From assembly GCF_018424605.1 (NCBI RefSeq), contig NZ_QTKT01000012.1, positions 31,597 through 95,596 of the forward strand: DNA of 64,000 nt. Reading direction: 5' to 3'. This document shows, in pieces, positions 39,187-49,699 of the stretch. This DNA is from Marinobacter lipolyticus (GTDB taxonomy: Bacteria; Pseudomonadota; Gammaproteobacteria; Pseudomonadales; Oleiphilaceae). Numbering within the stretch: position 1 is the stretch's first letter; the number at the start of each line of letters is the position of its first letter. The notes under the pieces were generated by a model, which searched no databases, was not told the DNA's origin, and worked only from the letters and a program-made list of their open reading frames with translations. The position numbers were made by a program, and so were the translations under genes.

Positions 39187-40002
39187 TCAGCGGTTCCGTT
39201 TCAGCCCGGTGGTGACCATGATCCGGGTTGAAATTTCCTCTACCGAGTAGGCCGTGGTGTTCAGGTAGGGAATGCGTTCACGCCGGTACATCAATTCGAT
39301 TTCCTCGATTTCGTGCATGCACTGCTTCAGCGACGAATAACGGGAATTGGGCTTGCGCTCGTTACGGATGGTGGCCAGCCGCTCGGGCTCAATGGTCAGT
39401 CCGAAAATCTTCTCCTTGTGGGGCCGGAGCGCTGCGGGCATCTGCTGATCGTTCAGGTCTTCCTCGGTAATCGGGTAGTTCGCCGCTTTCACTCCGTATT
39501 GCAACGCCAGGTAGAGGCAGGTCGGTGTTTTGCCGCTGCGCGAGGCGCCGACCAGGATCAGGTCCGCTTCGTCGTAATGTCGGGTGCGGGCACCGTCGTC
39601 GTTGTCCAGGGCAAAGTTGACGGCGGCGATACGGCGTTCGTAACTGCCTTCGTTATTGATCGCGTGGGACTTGCCGACGGAATAGGACGACGACGACTGC
39701 AGTTCCTGCTCCAGCGGATTGAGGAAGGTACCGAAGATATCCACCATGAAGCCATCCGCGGTCGCAATGATGTCGCGGATATCGCCGTTTACGATGGTGT
39801 CGAATACCAGCGGACGGTTCTGGTCGGTTTCCGACGCTTTGTTGATGCGCGTGACCATGTCCCTGGCCTTGTCGGCGTCGTCGATGTAGGGCACGGTCAC
39901 GCGCTCGAAATCTATCTTTTCAAACTGCGCCAGAAGGCTGTTGCCGAGGGCTTCGGCGGTCAGGCCGGTGCCGTCAGAAATAAAGAAAGCGGTACGTTTC
40001 AT
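39187..40002 (-). CDS. ppsR: phosphoenolpyruvate synthase regulatory protein (kinase/pyrophosphorylase)
   Basis: A 271-residue DUF299 protein. The P-loop [15 protein letters not shown] lies near residue 150, and the N-terminal [22 protein letters not shown] is typical. It switches PEP synthase off with ADP-dependent phosphorylation of a Thr and on again by phosphate-dependent removal. Its target ppsA is the divergent neighbour, 124 bp away, which confirms the assignment over the PPDK-regulating relatives. Confidence 0.95.
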   Translation of the reverse strand: MKRTAFFISDGTGLTAEALGNSLLAQFEKIDFERVTVPYIDDADKARDMVTRINKASETDQNRPLVFDTIVNGDIRDIIATADGFMVDIFGTFLNPLEQELQSSSSYSVGKSHAINNEGSYERRIAAVNFALDNDDGARTRHYDEADLILVGASRSGKTPTCLYLALQYGVKAANYPITEEDLNDQQMPAALRPHKEKIFGLTIEPERLATIRNERKPNSRYSSLKQCMHEIEEIELMYRRERIPYLNTTAYSVEEISTRIMVTTGLKRNR

Positions 40003-40126
40003 GGTGGTTCGTTCGGCTCCGGATTCGACGGGTTCCCTAGGTAATTGCCACAGGTTACAGTATCATACACGCCAAGTTCGAGACTGCGCAGCGCAGATTG
40101 CTCTATTGAATCAAGGGAGACGTGCT

Positions 40127-42499
40127 TTGGAAGATTACATTATCTGGTTTGACCACCTGGGAATGTCCGATGTTGACCGGGTTGGAGGAAAAAACGCCTC
40201 TCTCGGTGAAATGATCAGTAATCTCGCCAATGCAGGTGTTACCGTCCCCGGTGGTTTTGCCACCACCGCACACGCTTATCGTGAGTTCCTGGCCACCGAT
40301 GGCCTGAAAGACAAGATCGACCAGGCCCTGGATACGCTGGACGTCAACGATGTTAACGAGCTGGCGAAAGTGGGCGCCCGTATCCGTCAGTGGGTGATCG
40401 ACACTCCCTTCCCGGATGTGCTGGAAAAGGCCCTGGAAGAAGCATACGCCACACTCCGGGCGGGCAATGATCATATGGCGGTGGCTGTACGTTCATCAGC
40501 TACGGCGGAAGATCTGCCAGACGCTTCGTTCGCCGGGCAGCAGGAAACCTTTCTGAACGTGGTGGGCCTCAAGCAGGTGCGCACCTCCGTCAAGGAAGTC
40601 TTTGCCTCCCTGTTCAATGACCGGGCCATTTCCTACCGCGTTCACCACGGCTTCGATCACAAGCTGGTGGCGCTGTCCGCCGGTATCCAGAAGATGGTGC
40701 GCAGCGAGACCGCGGCCAGTGGCGTGATGTTTACCCTGGATACCGAATCCGGCTTCCGCGACGTGGTCTTCGTAACCGGCTCCTATGGTCTCGGTGAAAC
40801 GGTGGTGCAGGGTGCCGTCAACCCGGATGAATTCTACGTTCATAAGCCGACGCTTGAAGCCGGGCGTCCGGCGGTGCTGCGTCGCAACCTGGGCAGCAAG
40901 GCCATCAAGATGGTTTACCATTCCAGCCCGGGCGAAGGCGAGTTCGTGGAAACCGTGAAGGTGGAACTGGACGATCGCAACCGCTTCTGTATCACCGATG
41001 CGGAAGTGGAAGAGCTGGCCAAGCAGGCCATGATCATCGAAAAGCATTATCAGCGCCCGATGGACATCGAATGGGCCAAAGACGGGGATGACGGCAAGAT
41101 CTACATCGTTCAGGCCCGCCCGGAAACGGTCAAGAGCCGTGCGTCCGCCAATGTCATGGAGCGCTACCTGTTGAATGAAACCGGCAAAGTGCTGGTGGAA
41201 GGGCGCAGTATCGGCCACAAGATTGGCAGCGGCCCGGTCAAGATTGTAAACAGCATCAACGAGATGGACCGTGTTCAGCCGGGCGATGTCCTGGTCACGG
41301 ACATGACGGACCCGGACTGGGAACCGGTGATGAAACGCGCGTCCGCGATTGTTACCGACCGGGGTGGCCGCACCTGTCACGCCGCCATTATTGCCCGTGA
41401 ACTGGGTATCCCGGCGGTTGTTGGCTGCGGTGATGCCACCGAATTGCTCAGCGATGGCCAGGAAGTCACCGTTTCCTGTGCTGAAGGCGATACCGGCATG
41501 ATTTACGAGGGCGCTCTGGATTTCGAGCTGCGGGAAAACACGGTTGACTCCATGCCGGCCATTCCGTTCAAGATCATGATGAACGTGGGCAATCCGGACC
41601 GTGCGTTCGATTTCCAGGCACTGCCGAACGAGGGCGTGGGTCTGGCCCGTCTGGAGTTCATCATCAACCGCATGATCGGTGTGCACCCGAAGGCGTTGCT
41701 GAACTTTGATGGCCTGCCACGGGACATCAAGCAGACCGTCGAGAAGCGTATTTCGGGCTACTCGTCGCCGGTCGATTTTTACGTGGACAAGCTGGTGGAA
41801 GGTATTTCCACGCTTGCAGCTGCGTTTGCGCCCAAAAAAGTGATCGTGCGGCTGTCCGATTTCAAGTCCAACGAATACGCCAACCTGATCGGCGGCACCC
41901 TGTACGAGCCGGACGAGGAAAACCCGATGCTGGGTTTCCGCGGTGCCTCCCGCTACATCTCGGAAACCTTCCGTGACTGTTTCGAGCTCGAATGTCGCGC
42001 CCTGAAGAAGGTGCGTAACGAGATGGGCCTGACCAACGTTGAAGTTATGGTGCCGTTTGTTCGCACCGTTGGTGAGGCGGAGCAGGTGGTGAACCTGCTG
42101 GCTGAGAACGGCCTCAAGCGTGGCGACAACGGCCTGCGCGTCATCATGATGTGCGAGTTGCCGGCCAACGCGATCCTGGCGGAACAGTTCCTGGAGCACT
42201 TCGACGGCTTCTCTATCGGCTCCAACGACCTGACCCAGCTCACCCTGGGGCTCGACCGCGATTCCGGCATCATCGCGCATCTGTTCGATGAGCGGAACGA
42301 TGCGGTCAAGGCGTTGCTGTCCAATGCCATCCAGGCGTGCAAGAAGGCCAACAAGTACATTGGCATTTGCGGGCAGGGGCCGTCTGATCATCCGGACCTG
42401 GCCAAGTGGCTGATGGATCAGGGTATCGACACTGTTTCCCTGAACCCGGATTCCGTGCTGGATACCTGGTTCTTCCTGGCCGACGAAAAGATTGACTGA
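40127..42499 (+). CDS. ppsA: phosphoenolpyruvate synthase
   Basis: A 790-residue pyruvate, water dikinase, the first step of gluconeogenesis from pyruvate. The N-terminal ATP-binding domain has [15 protein letters not shown], the swivelling domain has the phosphohistidine in [15 protein letters not shown], and the C-terminal PEP domain ends with [20 protein letters not shown] and [11 protein letters not shown]. The frame is open from 39941, but the family start [15 protein letters not shown] corresponds to a TTG at 40127 with AAGGGAGA 7 bp upstream. The Thr before the active His is the PpsR target. Confidence 0.95.
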   Translation: MEDYIIWFDHLGMSDVDRVGGKNASLGEMISNLANAGVTVPGGFATTAHAYREFLATDGLKDKIDQALDTLDVNDVNELAKVGARIRQWVIDTPFPDVLEKALEEAYATLRAGNDHMAVAVRSSATAEDLPDASFAGQQETFLNVVGLKQVRTSVKEVFASLFNDRAISYRVHHGFDHKLVALSAGIQKMVRSETAASGVMFTLDTESGFRDVVFVTGSYGLGETVVQGAVNPDEFYVHKPTLEAGRPAVLRRNLGSKAIKMVYHSSPGEGEFVETVKVELDDRNRFCITDAEVEELAKQAMIIEKHYQRPMDIEWAKDGDDGKIYIVQARPETVKSRASANVMERYLLNETGKVLVEGRSIGHKIGSGPVKIVNSINEMDRVQPGDVLVTDMTDPDWEPVMKRASAIVTDRGGRTCHAAIIARELGIPAVVGCGDATELLSDGQEVTVSCAEGDTGMIYEGALDFELRENTVDSMPAIPFKIMMNVGNPDRAFDFQALPNEGVGLARLEFIINRMIGVHPKALLNFDGLPRDIKQTVEKRISGYSSPVDFYVDKLVEGISTLAAAFAPKKVIVRLSDFKSNEYANLIGGTLYEPDEENPMLGFRGASRYISETFRDCFELECRALKKVRNEMGLTNVEVMVPFVRTVGEAEQVVNLLAENGLKRGDNGLRVIMMCELPANAILAEQFLEHFDGFSIGSNDLTQLTLGLDRDSGIIAHLFDERNDAVKALLSNAIQACKKANKYIGICGQGPSDHPDLAKWLMDQGIDTVSLNPDSVLDTWFFLADEKID

Positions 42500-42528
42500 G
42501 TTAATTCCCGGATAAGGAGAGCAACAAC

Positions 42529-43008
42529 GTGGCGGACATTATAACCCCGGACCTGTGTGACGAATTTCCGGAAGTGCTGGTGGCAGAGCCGGGCTTTAAC
42601 AACTACGGCGGCAACAAGGCCTTCGGCGGTGAAATTGTCACTGTGAAATGCTTTGAAGACAATTCCGTGGTGAAAGAGCAGGTGGGACTCCCCGGCAACG
42701 GGCGGGTCATGGTTGTGGATGGCGGCGCCTCGAAGCGTCATGCCCTGCTGGGCGATATGCTGGCAGAGAAAGCCGCGACTAACGGCTGGGCTGGCCTGAT
42801 CATCTACGGTTGCGTGCGTGACGTGGATGAGATTGGCAACACGGCTCTCGGCGTCCAGGCGCTGGGCACCCATCCCCGCAAGAGTGAGAAGCGTGGGCTG
42901 GGCGACCTGAATGTGCCGGTGACCTTCCATGGCGTGACCTTTTATCCTGGCCACTACGTGTATGCTGACAACAACGGCATCGTTGTGTCGGAGAAGCCGC
43001 TGGTCTGA
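42529..43008 (+). CDS. rraA: ribonuclease E activity regulator RraA
   Basis: A 159-residue protein with the RraA core [18 protein letters not shown] and [17 protein letters not shown], forming a trimer that binds RNase E and lowers its activity. Some relatives are aldolases, but the sequence is close to true RraA. The start is GTG with AAGGAGA 8 bp upstream, and the gene follows ppsA by 29 bp. Its target gene rne is 3 kb downstream in this same window. Confidence 0.93.
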   Translation: MADIITPDLCDEFPEVLVAEPGFNNYGGNKAFGGEIVTVKCFEDNSVVKEQVGLPGNGRVMVVDGGASKRHALLGDMLAEKAATNGWAGLIIYGCVRDVDEIGNTALGVQALGTHPRKSEKRGLGDLNVPVTFHGVTFYPGHYVYADNNGIVVSEKPLV

Positions 43009-43030
43009 CCGGGCGGTTCTCGGTGCAACA

Positions 43031-43063
43031 ACAAAAACGGCGGCCATTGGCCGCCGTTTTTGT
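43031..43063. terminator. bidirectional terminator between rraA and PilZ gene
   Basis: A 15-bp perfect stem (43031-43045 with 43049-43063) with a 3-base loop, A5 on the left and T5 on the right. It can serve both converging genes. Confidence 0.93.
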
Positions 43064-43066
43064 CTG

Positions 43067-43357
43067 TCAGCGAGTCACTTCGCTGATGTTCGCTCCCAGC
43101 AGGAAACCGTCTCCCTCGGGTTCGCAGCGAACCACCTCGCACACGGTTTCCAGTGGCGGGAACTGGTCGCCGGTGGGGCGTAGAACCGTCTGCAATTCCT
43201 CGCCAACCGCCACCGCCTGCCCGACATACAGTTGCATGCCCGCGGCGCTGAGGTCGCGGCAGGTGCCGACAAAGGTCTGCCCCTTGCTATCGGTAATTTC
43301 GATCTCGGAATTCACCTGCATGCGCTGGAAATCCCGCTTCTCCGAATAATCCTTCAT
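43067..43357 (-). CDS. PilZ domain protein
   Basis: A 96-residue single-domain protein. Both c-di-GMP contacts are present: the RxxxR motif in KRDFQRMQV and DLSAAG (D-x-S-x-x-G). It should bind c-di-GMP and act on a partner. It follows the SH3/coiled-coil protein gene by 4 bp, so they are cotranscribed. Confidence 0.88.
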   Translation of the reverse strand: MKDYSEKRDFQRMQVNSEIEITDSKGQTFVGTCRDLSAAGMQLYVGQAVAVGEELQTVLRPTGDQFPPLETVCEVVRCEPEGDGFLLGANISEVTR

Positions 43358-43361
43358 AGCC

Positions 43362-44033
43362 TTACGCCCAGTTATCGGTTTTTCTTGTTGGTTTGAGCAT
43401 GGGAATGATCAGCGCGAGCAGTACCCCGCCCAGGACCAGTCCGGCGCCCAGTAGCATGAAATCGGATTCCTTGCTGGTCTCAAGGCGCTCATTCTCCGCG
43501 GTGAGAACCTCCAGGTCATTGCGCAGCTTCTGGTTTTCTTCACGGAGCTCGCCGTTGCGCTGCTGAAGGTTCAGGGCGTCGGCCGAGACTTCCTTGATGC
43601 GGCGAAGTTCCTGCTGCAGTTCGTCAGTGCGGCTGGACAGCGAGGTTTCGGAGCTGCGCAGCTGGTCGCGCTCAGCGGTCACCTGCTGCAGTTGCTCCCG
43701 GGTTTCGCTCAGTTCATTGCGGGCATTCTCAAGGTTGCGGGTCGCCCGCTGCAGAAGGTCTCGGGCAATTGGCGTATCGCTGAGGTATTGCGTGGACACC
43801 CATCCCTCGTTGCCTTTGGGGGTGCGTACGCGGGTGAAGGTGTCATCAGCGCCCTCGAGCACTTCCAGTGCGGTACCACTGGGCACAGCATTCTCGATAA
43901 TGCGGAACTGTGTGCCCGGGCCGGACCGCACCGGCAGGTAAAGCTGATCATCTACATAGACGGTTCTCGCCTGGGCAACCGCCACCGAGGAAACAATAAG
44001 AAGAGCACTGAGAATAAGGCGAATAAACGTCAC
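43362..44033 (-). CDS. SH3-domain and coiled-coil membrane protein (TIGR04211/YgiM type)
   Basis: A 223-residue protein. It has a signal peptide (1-22), a bacterial SH3 domain (about 25-85, LPVRSGPGTQFRI ... GNEGWVSTQYL), a long coiled coil (95-190) and one C-terminal membrane helix (DFMLLGAGLVLGGVLLALIIPML). It is therefore anchored in the inner membrane with the SH3 domain in the periplasm, where it may touch peptidoglycan. Function is unknown. The PilZ gene follows in the same operon. Confidence 0.85.
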   Translation of the reverse strand: MTFIRLILSALLIVSSVAVAQARTVYVDDQLYLPVRSGPGTQFRIIENAVPSGTALEVLEGADDTFTRVRTPKGNEGWVSTQYLSDTPIARDLLQRATRNLENARNELSETREQLQQVTAERDQLRSSETSLSSRTDELQQELRRIKEVSADALNLQQRNGELREENQKLRNDLEVLTAENERLETSKESDFMLLGAGLVLGGVLLALIIPMLKPTRKTDNWA

Positions 44034-44157
44034 GGGTTATTGTCCTGAGTTATCTAATAATCGGGAGGTAAGCGTTTAAAAGCGCAATTCTGTCACAGCT
44101 TTTTCTGTGTTCAAGCGACGTATTATTACAATACGCTCATGGATGCGCCCGGATGGC

Positions 44158-44457
44158 TCAGGGTAGAACCACCTTGTACGGTTTTACGATGACCTTCTGG
44201 TACACCCCGGCGTCCACGTAGGGGTCGGTGTCGGCCCAGTGCTCGGCGGCGTCCAGTGAATCAAACTCGGCAATCACCAGGCTGCCGGTGAAGCCGGCAT
44301 CCCCGGGTTCCGGAGTATCCAACGCCGGGTGAGGACCTGCCACCAGCAACCGGCCTTCGGCCTTCAGGGCCTGCAACCGCTCGATGTGGGCGGGGCGGGC
44401 ACTCTGGCGCAGGGGAAGGCTGTTCTCGACATCCTCACTGATAATGGCGTAGTACAT
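44158..44457 (-). CDS. YciI family protein
   Basis: A 99-residue protein of the YciI fold: [17 protein letters not shown] at the start, the conserved His/Asp pair ([21 protein letters not shown]). The biological role is not known; some relatives are muconolactone-isomerase-like or dehalogenase enzymes. The ATG at 44457 has GGAGAG upstream. It is divergent to rnm. Confidence 0.85.
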   Translation of the reverse strand: MYYAIISEDVENSLPLRQSARPAHIERLQALKAEGRLLVAGPHPALDTPEPGDAGFTGSLVIAEFDSLDAAEHWADTDPYVDAGVYQKVIVKPYKVVLP

Positions 44458-44544
44458 GAAACTCTCCGACAGGTTGTTTGGTATCGGCAATCTGTTCGCT
44501 GGTACACTGCCAGTCCGTATTGCCTATTAGCTTCAGGAATGTGT

Positions 44545-45435
44545 GTGACTATACCCCAAGCGTCTGATTTCTGCATTGATCTGCACTGCCACAGTACCGC
44601 GTCTGACGGTGCGCTCCCGCCGCGGGATCTCGTAAGGCGGGCAGCGGACAAGGGCGTCACCCATCTGGCGCTCACCGATCATGACACCGTTGCCGGGCTG
44701 GCTGAAGCCAGGGCCGAGGCCGCGGCATCCGGTGTCCGCCTGATCAGCGGAACAGAGCTGTCGTGCGTATGGAAGACTCAGACGATCCATATCGTGGGTC
44801 TGGACTTTGATCCGGATAACCCGGCCTTCCGTGAGGCGCTGGCCCGTCAGCACGAGAATCGCTGGGGGCGAGCCCGAATGATTGTTGAACGGCTGCAGAA
44901 AACTGGCGTCACGAACCTTCTGGAGAAGGCCACGCTCGTCGCCGGTGGCGATGTACCTGGCAGGCCGCATTTTGCCAGGGTGCTGGTGGATGAAGGGAAG
45001 GTGAAGGACGTTGCCCAGGCGTTCAAGCGCTACCTGGGCGCGGGAAAGCCCGGTGATGTAAAGGCGTTCTGGCCGGAGCTGGCGGAGGTGGTGGAGTGGA
45101 TTACTGCCGCGAACGGCATCGCGGTGCTGGCCCACCCCCGAAAATACCGGATGACCGCCACCCGCCTTCGCAGCCTTGTTCACGATTTCATGCGAGCGGG
45201 CGGTCGCTCAATCGAGGTGTCCACTTCCGGGCAGTCCAGTGGGGACCTGGGGTTTCTCGCCGAGCTGTGTCGCAGGCAGGAGCTACTGGCCTCCCAGGGG
45301 AGCGATTTCCACTTTCCGGGAGCGCCCTGGTGCGAGCTGGGCAATATCGTAAAAATGCCAGACGGGCTGGAGCCGGTCTGGCATCATTTCAGAGAGCCTG
45401 TAAGTATCGCGCCGGCGGCTCAGTCCGGGGCGTGA
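44545..45435 (+). CDS. rnm: PHP-domain 5'-3' exoribonuclease RNase AM
   Basis: A 296-residue PHP phosphoesterase. Metal ligands are visible in DLHCHSTASDG, LTDHDTVAG, SGTELS, VLAHPRKY and ASQGSDFHFPG, matching E. coli YciV/RNase AM along its length. RNase AM trims 5' ends of rRNAs and also hydrolyses 3',5'-nucleotide bisphosphates. GTG at 44545 has AGGA at 44535-44538 with good spacing; an ATG 6 bp earlier is too close to it. The end overlaps the convergent UPF0149 gene by 16 bp. Confidence 0.9.
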   Translation: MTIPQASDFCIDLHCHSTASDGALPPRDLVRRAADKGVTHLALTDHDTVAGLAEARAEAAASGVRLISGTELSCVWKTQTIHIVGLDFDPDNPAFREALARQHENRWGRARMIVERLQKTGVTNLLEKATLVAGGDVPGRPHFARVLVDEGKVKDVAQAFKRYLGAGKPGDVKAFWPELAEVVEWITAANGIAVLAHPRKYRMTATRLRSLVHDFMRAGGRSIEVSTSGQSSGDLGFLAELCRRQELLASQGSDFHFPGAPWCELGNIVKMPDGLEPVWHHFREPVSIAPAAQSGA

Positions 45436-45962
45436 TAGAGCAGGTACAGGTCGGTCAGTGAGTCGGGAATAGCATCGGCCATCTGTCTGGACAGCGTTTC
45501 GCTGTTGCGGACCTTCTGGAAGTCCTCATCATCAAACAGGCTGGACAGCGTCAGCATCGGAACCAGCAGATCCGCAGTTTCATCTTCGCCGCCCGCCTGT
45601 AGCCACTGTTCCTCACTTTCCAGGAAGGTGTCGACGAACCCGGCGCACCAGTTCTCCAGGGCGTTCATCGGATCGCCGTCTTCCGGCTCCGGCAGCTCCA
45701 GAGGTTGCCCCATGTCCAGGGCATGGGCCATGTCCCGGCTCAGTTGTGTAACGCAGTGACTGAAGATATCCGGCACCTGGCCGCCAGGAAGCTGATCGCT
45801 TCCCGTGGCCAGGCGGAAGATGTCTTCGGCACTCAGGTCAACCGGGCCGACAACACTGGCGCACACCACGCCGTGGAAGCCGAAGAAATCGAGGGCTTCG
45901 TCGCCCCAGGGCTCCGCAAACAGGATGTCTTCCAGTGCTTCGATGTCCGAATTGGATAGCAT
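45420..45962 (-). CDS. UPF0149 (YgfB/YecA) family protein
   Basis: A 180-residue acidic helical protein. The N-terminal DEALDFFGFHGVVCA and the ENWCAGFVDTF segment fit the YgfB/YecA family. It lacks the C-terminal SEC-type zinc motif of YecA. Pseudomonas YgfB tunes beta-lactam resistance through AlpA, but this paralogue differs and its role is unknown. It follows rne by 3 bp and is probably cotranscribed with it. Confidence 0.75.
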   Translation of the reverse strand: MLSNSDIEALEDILFAEPWGDEALDFFGFHGVVCASVVGPVDLSAEDIFRLATGSDQLPGGQVPDIFSHCVTQLSRDMAHALDMGQPLELPEPEDGDPMNALENWCAGFVDTFLESEEQWLQAGGEDETADLLVPMLTLSSLFDDEDFQKVRNSETLSRQMADAIPDSLTDLYLLYHAPD

Positions 45963-45965
45963 GCC

Positions 45966-48900
45966 TTAGTTACTCCCGGCCTTTTTGGCCTCTTCCGCAG
46001 CTCGCTGACGCTTGCGAACTTCTCTCGGATCATTGTAGGCACGTCCAGGCGTGACCGGTACTTCCGGTGCCTTTTCCGCACTGGATGGCTCAGCGGCTTT
46101 CTCCGGCTGTTTCTTTTCCGGTTCGGCCTGCTTCGCCTCTGTAGACGGCTTTTCTGTCGGCTTTTGTGCGGGCTTCTGCTCAGCAACAGACGCCGACTTC
46201 TCCGGTTGCGGCGCAGGCTTCTCCGTCTTGGCTTCTGGCTCTGGCTGGGGCTTTGCGTCGGCCGCCGGCGCTTTCGGTGCTGCACTTTCTACCGATTTCG
46301 CCGTTTCCGCATTTTCCGCTTTCGGAGCTTTCGGCGCTTGCGGTTTGGACTCGGCCTCAGTTTTTGGGGCCTCGTCCTTCACCTTTGCTGCCGCTTCCGG
46401 AGCCTTGTCGGCGGACTTTCGGGCAGCGCGGGGCTTTTCAGCAGCCTGCTGTTCAGACGCTCGCGGGCCCTCGTCTTTCGACGCGGCCTTGCTCTCGGTC
46501 TTCGGCGCTTCCTTGGGCTTGTCGGCTGCCTTGTTGCCGGATTTTGCCTCTGAGTCGGCGGCAACTGCAGAGGCGTTCGCCTCTTTGCTGGCCTCTTCCG
46601 CCTGAACTGGCTTGCCGGGCGCCTTCTGTTCGGCATTCTTCTCGCGCTCGGGTTGAGCCTGTTCCTCTGTGCGGGGCGCCTTTTCTGAGGGCTTGCTCTC
46701 CGACTTGGGGTTGGCCTCCGGTGAGGCCGCCGCTTTGCTCTCAGCCGGTTTGTTGTCGGCTGCCTTTGGCGCGGTATCGGCTTTCACTTCCGGCTTTGGC
46801 GTTTCCGCGCGATCTTCCGGTTGGGTGTCCTTCTGGTGCCGCTCGCTGCGTGAAGCCTTGCGATCCGCGGGCGTGGACGCCGGTGTCTCGGCAGGAGAGC
46901 CATCGCGGTTCCGGTTGCGGCGAGGCTTGCGAGGCTTATCGTCGCCCTTGCTTTTTTCCGGTGCGGCCTTGGCAGGGGCCTCCGCCTGTTCGCGCTTGTC
47001 CTTCTGATCCTTCACGTCTTTCTGGTCCCGCTGGTCGCGCTGATCTTTCTGATCCCGCTGCGGGCGATTGCGGCCCTGGCCGCGACCCTGACCCTGGTTG
47101 CCGCGACGGTTCTCGCCGCCCTTGTTGTCAGCGTCTTTGGCGCCGGCACCCTGGCGGCCTTGCTGCCCGCCACGGTTCTGGTCGTCGCCGCGATTACGGT
47201 TACGGCCCCGGTTGTCGTCGCCGCCGCGGCCCTGCTGGCCGGACTGTCGGCGGTCACCGCCGCTTCTGTTGCCGCTGCGGCCCTCATCCCTCGCTACTCG
47301 GGATTTGCGGCGATCCTGGCGGCCCTGGGTGCGACGGTCATCGCGGGAAGTCTGGGTTTTTTCCGGCTGCTGGGAGCCAGTGTCCTCTTCACCGCTGAAG
47401 AAACAGGCGATCTTGCGTCCCAGTTTACGGAACAGGCCTTCTTCCTGATCGCTGGTGGTCTCGGCAGCTTTGGCCGGCGCCGGGGCTGGCGGGGCAGGGC
47501 GGATTGCTTTGACCGCAGCCTGCTCGCGAGCCGGTGGTTGCGCCGTGGGCGCCTGGAACACGTCCTCTTCCTGCTGGGCGTATTCCTCGGCAACCTGGTA
47601 GCTGGACACATGCTCTGCGCCGCTTTCGTCGTCGCGCATACGCACGATCTCGAAATGCGGTGTTTCCATGTGCGGTGCCGGCACCACGACAACGCTGACT
47701 TCCTGGCGCGTCTCGATGTCGGCAAGCTGTTTACGCTTCTCGTTCAGCAGGAAGGTAGCTACGGCTACCGGCACAATGGCACGGACTTCGCCGGTTTTCT
47801 CCTTCGAGGACTCTTCGTAAATCAGGCGCATAATGCTGAGCGCCAGGGATTCGATGCCGCGGATAGTGCCCTGGCCTTCACAGCGTGGGCAGACTTCGCT
47901 GCGGGTTTCACCGAGGGAGGGGCGCAGGCGCTGGCGGGACATTTCCAGCAGACCGAAACGGGAGATCTTGCCGACCTGAACCCGTGCACGATCGATTTCC
48001 AGCGCTTCGCGCATTTTCTGCTCAACTTCGCGCTGGTGCTTGGCCGGCGTCATGTCGATGAAGTCGATTACGATCAGGCCGCCCATGTCCCGCAGACGCA
48101 GCTGGCGGGCGATTTCTTCCGCCGCTTCCAGGTTGGTCTGCAACGCGGTTTCTTCGATGTCGTGGCCTTTGGTGGCGCGGGAGGAGTTGATGTCGATAGA
48201 CACCAGTGCCTCGGTGGGGTCGATCACGATGGAGCCACCGGACGGCAGTTTCACTTCCCGCTGGAACGCGGTTTCGATCTGACCTTCGATCTGATAGCGG
48301 CTGAACAGCGGGATCTCATCCTTGTACAGCTTGATCTTGTTTTCGAAGGTGGGCATGACCGCCCGCACGAAATTCAGAACGTCTTCGTACACGGTCGGCG
48401 CGTCGATCAGAACCTCGCCAATGTCCTGGCGGAGGTAATCGCGTACCGCGCGGATGATAACGTTGCTTTCCTGGTGGATCAGGAACGGTGCCTTGCGCTC
48501 ACCGGCGGCCTGGGTAATGGCTTCCCAGAACTGGACCAGGTAATCCAGGTCCCATTGCAGTTCTTCGGTGGTGCGTCCGATACCGGCGGTGCGAACAATG
48601 ATGCCCATGGATTTGGGTACCTGGACATCGTTCATCGCTTCTTTCAGCTGCGCTCGCTCTTCGCCTTCAATGCGTCGGGATATTCCTCCGGCGCGGGCGT
48701 TGTTGGGCATCAGCACCAGATAGCGGCCAGCGAGTGAAATGAAGGTGGTCAGGGCTGCGCCCTTGTTGCCACGCTCTTCCTTGTCGACCTGAATGATGAC
48801 TTCCTGGCCTTCGGAGACCACGTCTTTGATATTGATCTTGCCTTCGATCTGCCCGGGAGACTTCTTGAAATACTCCTTGGAGATTTCTTTCAGGGGCAGA

Positions 48901-49100
48901 AAGCCGTGCCGGTCGGCGCCGAAGTCGACAAAAGCGGCTTCGAGGCTGGGCTCTACGCGGGTAATCCGACCCTTGTAGATGTTGGCTTTTTTCTGCTCAC
49001 GGGAGCTGGATTCGATATCAAGATCAAACAGACGCTGGCCGTCAACGAGGGCGACGCGCAACTCTTCAGGGTGAGTTGCATTAATGAGCATTCTTTTCAT
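45966..49100 (-). CDS. rne: ribonuclease E
   Basis: A 1044-residue endoribonuclease and scaffold of the RNA degradosome. The catalytic half aligns with E. coli without gaps: S1 domain (about 35-110), Asp303 (SIDINSSR), Asp346 (IDFIDM) and the zinc-link CPRCEGQG (404-411). After about residue 530 the protein is disordered, first Arg/Gly/Asn-rich (RNA binding, about 590-690), then a 300-residue stretch of Ala, Pro, Lys and Glu with many short near-repeats, and finally a conserved-looking end ([15 protein letters not shown]). The mRNA leader is highly structured and probably autoregulatory. Confidence 0.96.
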   Translation of the reverse strand: MKRMLINATHPEELRVALVDGQRLFDLDIESSSREQKKANIYKGRITRVEPSLEAAFVDFGADRHGFLPLKEISKEYFKKSPGQIEGKINIKDVVSEGQEVIIQVDKEERGNKGAALTTFISLAGRYLVLMPNNARAGGISRRIEGEERAQLKEAMNDVQVPKSMGIIVRTAGIGRTTEELQWDLDYLVQFWEAITQAAGERKAPFLIHQESNVIIRAVRDYLRQDIGEVLIDAPTVYEDVLNFVRAVMPTFENKIKLYKDEIPLFSRYQIEGQIETAFQREVKLPSGGSIVIDPTEALVSIDINSSRATKGHDIEETALQTNLEAAEEIARQLRLRDMGGLIVIDFIDMTPAKHQREVEQKMREALEIDRARVQVGKISRFGLLEMSRQRLRPSLGETRSEVCPRCEGQGTIRGIESLALSIMRLIYEESSKEKTGEVRAIVPVAVATFLLNEKRKQLADIETRQEVSVVVVPAPHMETPHFEIVRMRDDESGAEHVSSYQVAEEYAQQEEDVFQAPTAQPPAREQAAVKAIRPAPPAPAPAKAAETTSDQEEGLFRKLGRKIACFFSGEEDTGSQQPEKTQTSRDDRRTQGRQDRRKSRVARDEGRSGNRSGGDRRQSGQQGRGGDDNRGRNRNRGDDQNRGGQQGRQGAGAKDADNKGGENRRGNQGQGRGQGRNRPQRDQKDQRDQRDQKDVKDQKDKREQAEAPAKAAPEKSKGDDKPRKPRRNRNRDGSPAETPASTPADRKASRSERHQKDTQPEDRAETPKPEVKADTAPKAADNKPAESKAAASPEANPKSESKPSEKAPRTEEQAQPEREKNAEQKAPGKPVQAEEASKEANASAVAADSEAKSGNKAADKPKEAPKTESKAASKDEGPRASEQQAAEKPRAARKSADKAPEAAAKVKDEAPKTEAESKPQAPKAPKAENAETAKSVESAAPKAPAADAKPQPEPEAKTEKPAPQPEKSASVAEQKPAQKPTEKPSTEAKQAEPEKKQPEKAAEPSSAEKAPEVPVTPGRAYNDPREVRKRQRAAEEAKKAGSN

Positions 49101-49699
49101 GGAAAGAAAGGGTTCCTGTCGTTTGGTTTTGACAGAAAACCGGGGGGAGATGCATCTGCGAAGCAGAACGTGCGTGCCGCGGGCTTCCTACTACTGAAGC
49201 GAACCGGCGGCCAGACGGATCAGGCTATTAAGGGGATTTGTCCCGTAAGCCTGAGACCACCGCCGACGGTCCGTCTGCCAGAGGGCAGGGGGAAGTCGTG
49301 TAAGGTAAGTGTCTGTTGACGCATGTTATCCGTTTTCAGGTTCACACTGGTGCCTGGGTCTCACGTCGTATTCGTAAGCTGGACGGCCCGGCCCTGCGTG
49401 CTGGTAATGATTCTTCGCGATGTCGCCCGACGGTTTTCCGTACGGTTGTTTTCGCTCTCCCGGGATCCGGTCAGGGGCCTTTCTGTGGCTTGCCGTGATG
49501 GCCGGGGAGCGTTTCAATCGCCGCACCCGCTAATGATTGGGCTTGCGGCGTTCAAACTCTTAAATAGTGTCGGTATACTTCTGCCGCTCCGGCTTCTGAC
49601 CCAGTTGGTCAGGCCGTAGACAAACGGCAAAGCACGCCGGAATATAACAGTATTCGCCCAAGCCTTCAATCCCGTTGTTTCGTCACCACTAAGGTACCC
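49101..49699. other. 599-bp divergent region rne / rluC
   Basis: No convincing gene is seen here; the small frames have no ribosome site or codon bias. The 49152-49277 part holds three stem-loops of the rne leader. TATACT at 49574-49579 with TTCAAA 17 bp upstream (49551-49556) is a possible rluC promoter. The rne promoter probably lies around 49400-49600 on the minus strand, but I cannot place it. Confidence 0.55.
49152..49277 (-). promoter_or_regulatory. structured 5' leader of rne (candidate RNase E autoregulation element)
   Basis: Three stem-loops lie 55 to 177 nt before the rne start. TCTGC/GCAGA (49155-49167) has a 3-base loop. GCTTC/GAAGC (49183-49200) has an 8-base loop. The third is a branched element: outer 8-bp stem (49212-49219 with 49270-49277) enclosing a 7-bp stem (49220-49226 with 49248-49254) whose loop contains GGGA/TCCC around a 4-base loop. 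E. coli rne has three leader hairpins, one of which binds RNase E for feedback (Rfam rne5). The arrangement here is analogous; homology is inferred. Confidence 0.65.

Noticed and set aside
40496..42391. 631-codon open frame opposite ppsA
   Set aside because: Shadow of a highly conserved gene with strong codon bias; composition (very rich in His, Gln, Val and Arg) is typical of antisense frames.
47160..48737. 525-codon open frame opposite rne, and others nearby such as 46166-47398
   Set aside because: These are shadows of rne. The low-complexity tail and high GC keep the opposite strand open. No ribosome site or protein family is visible.
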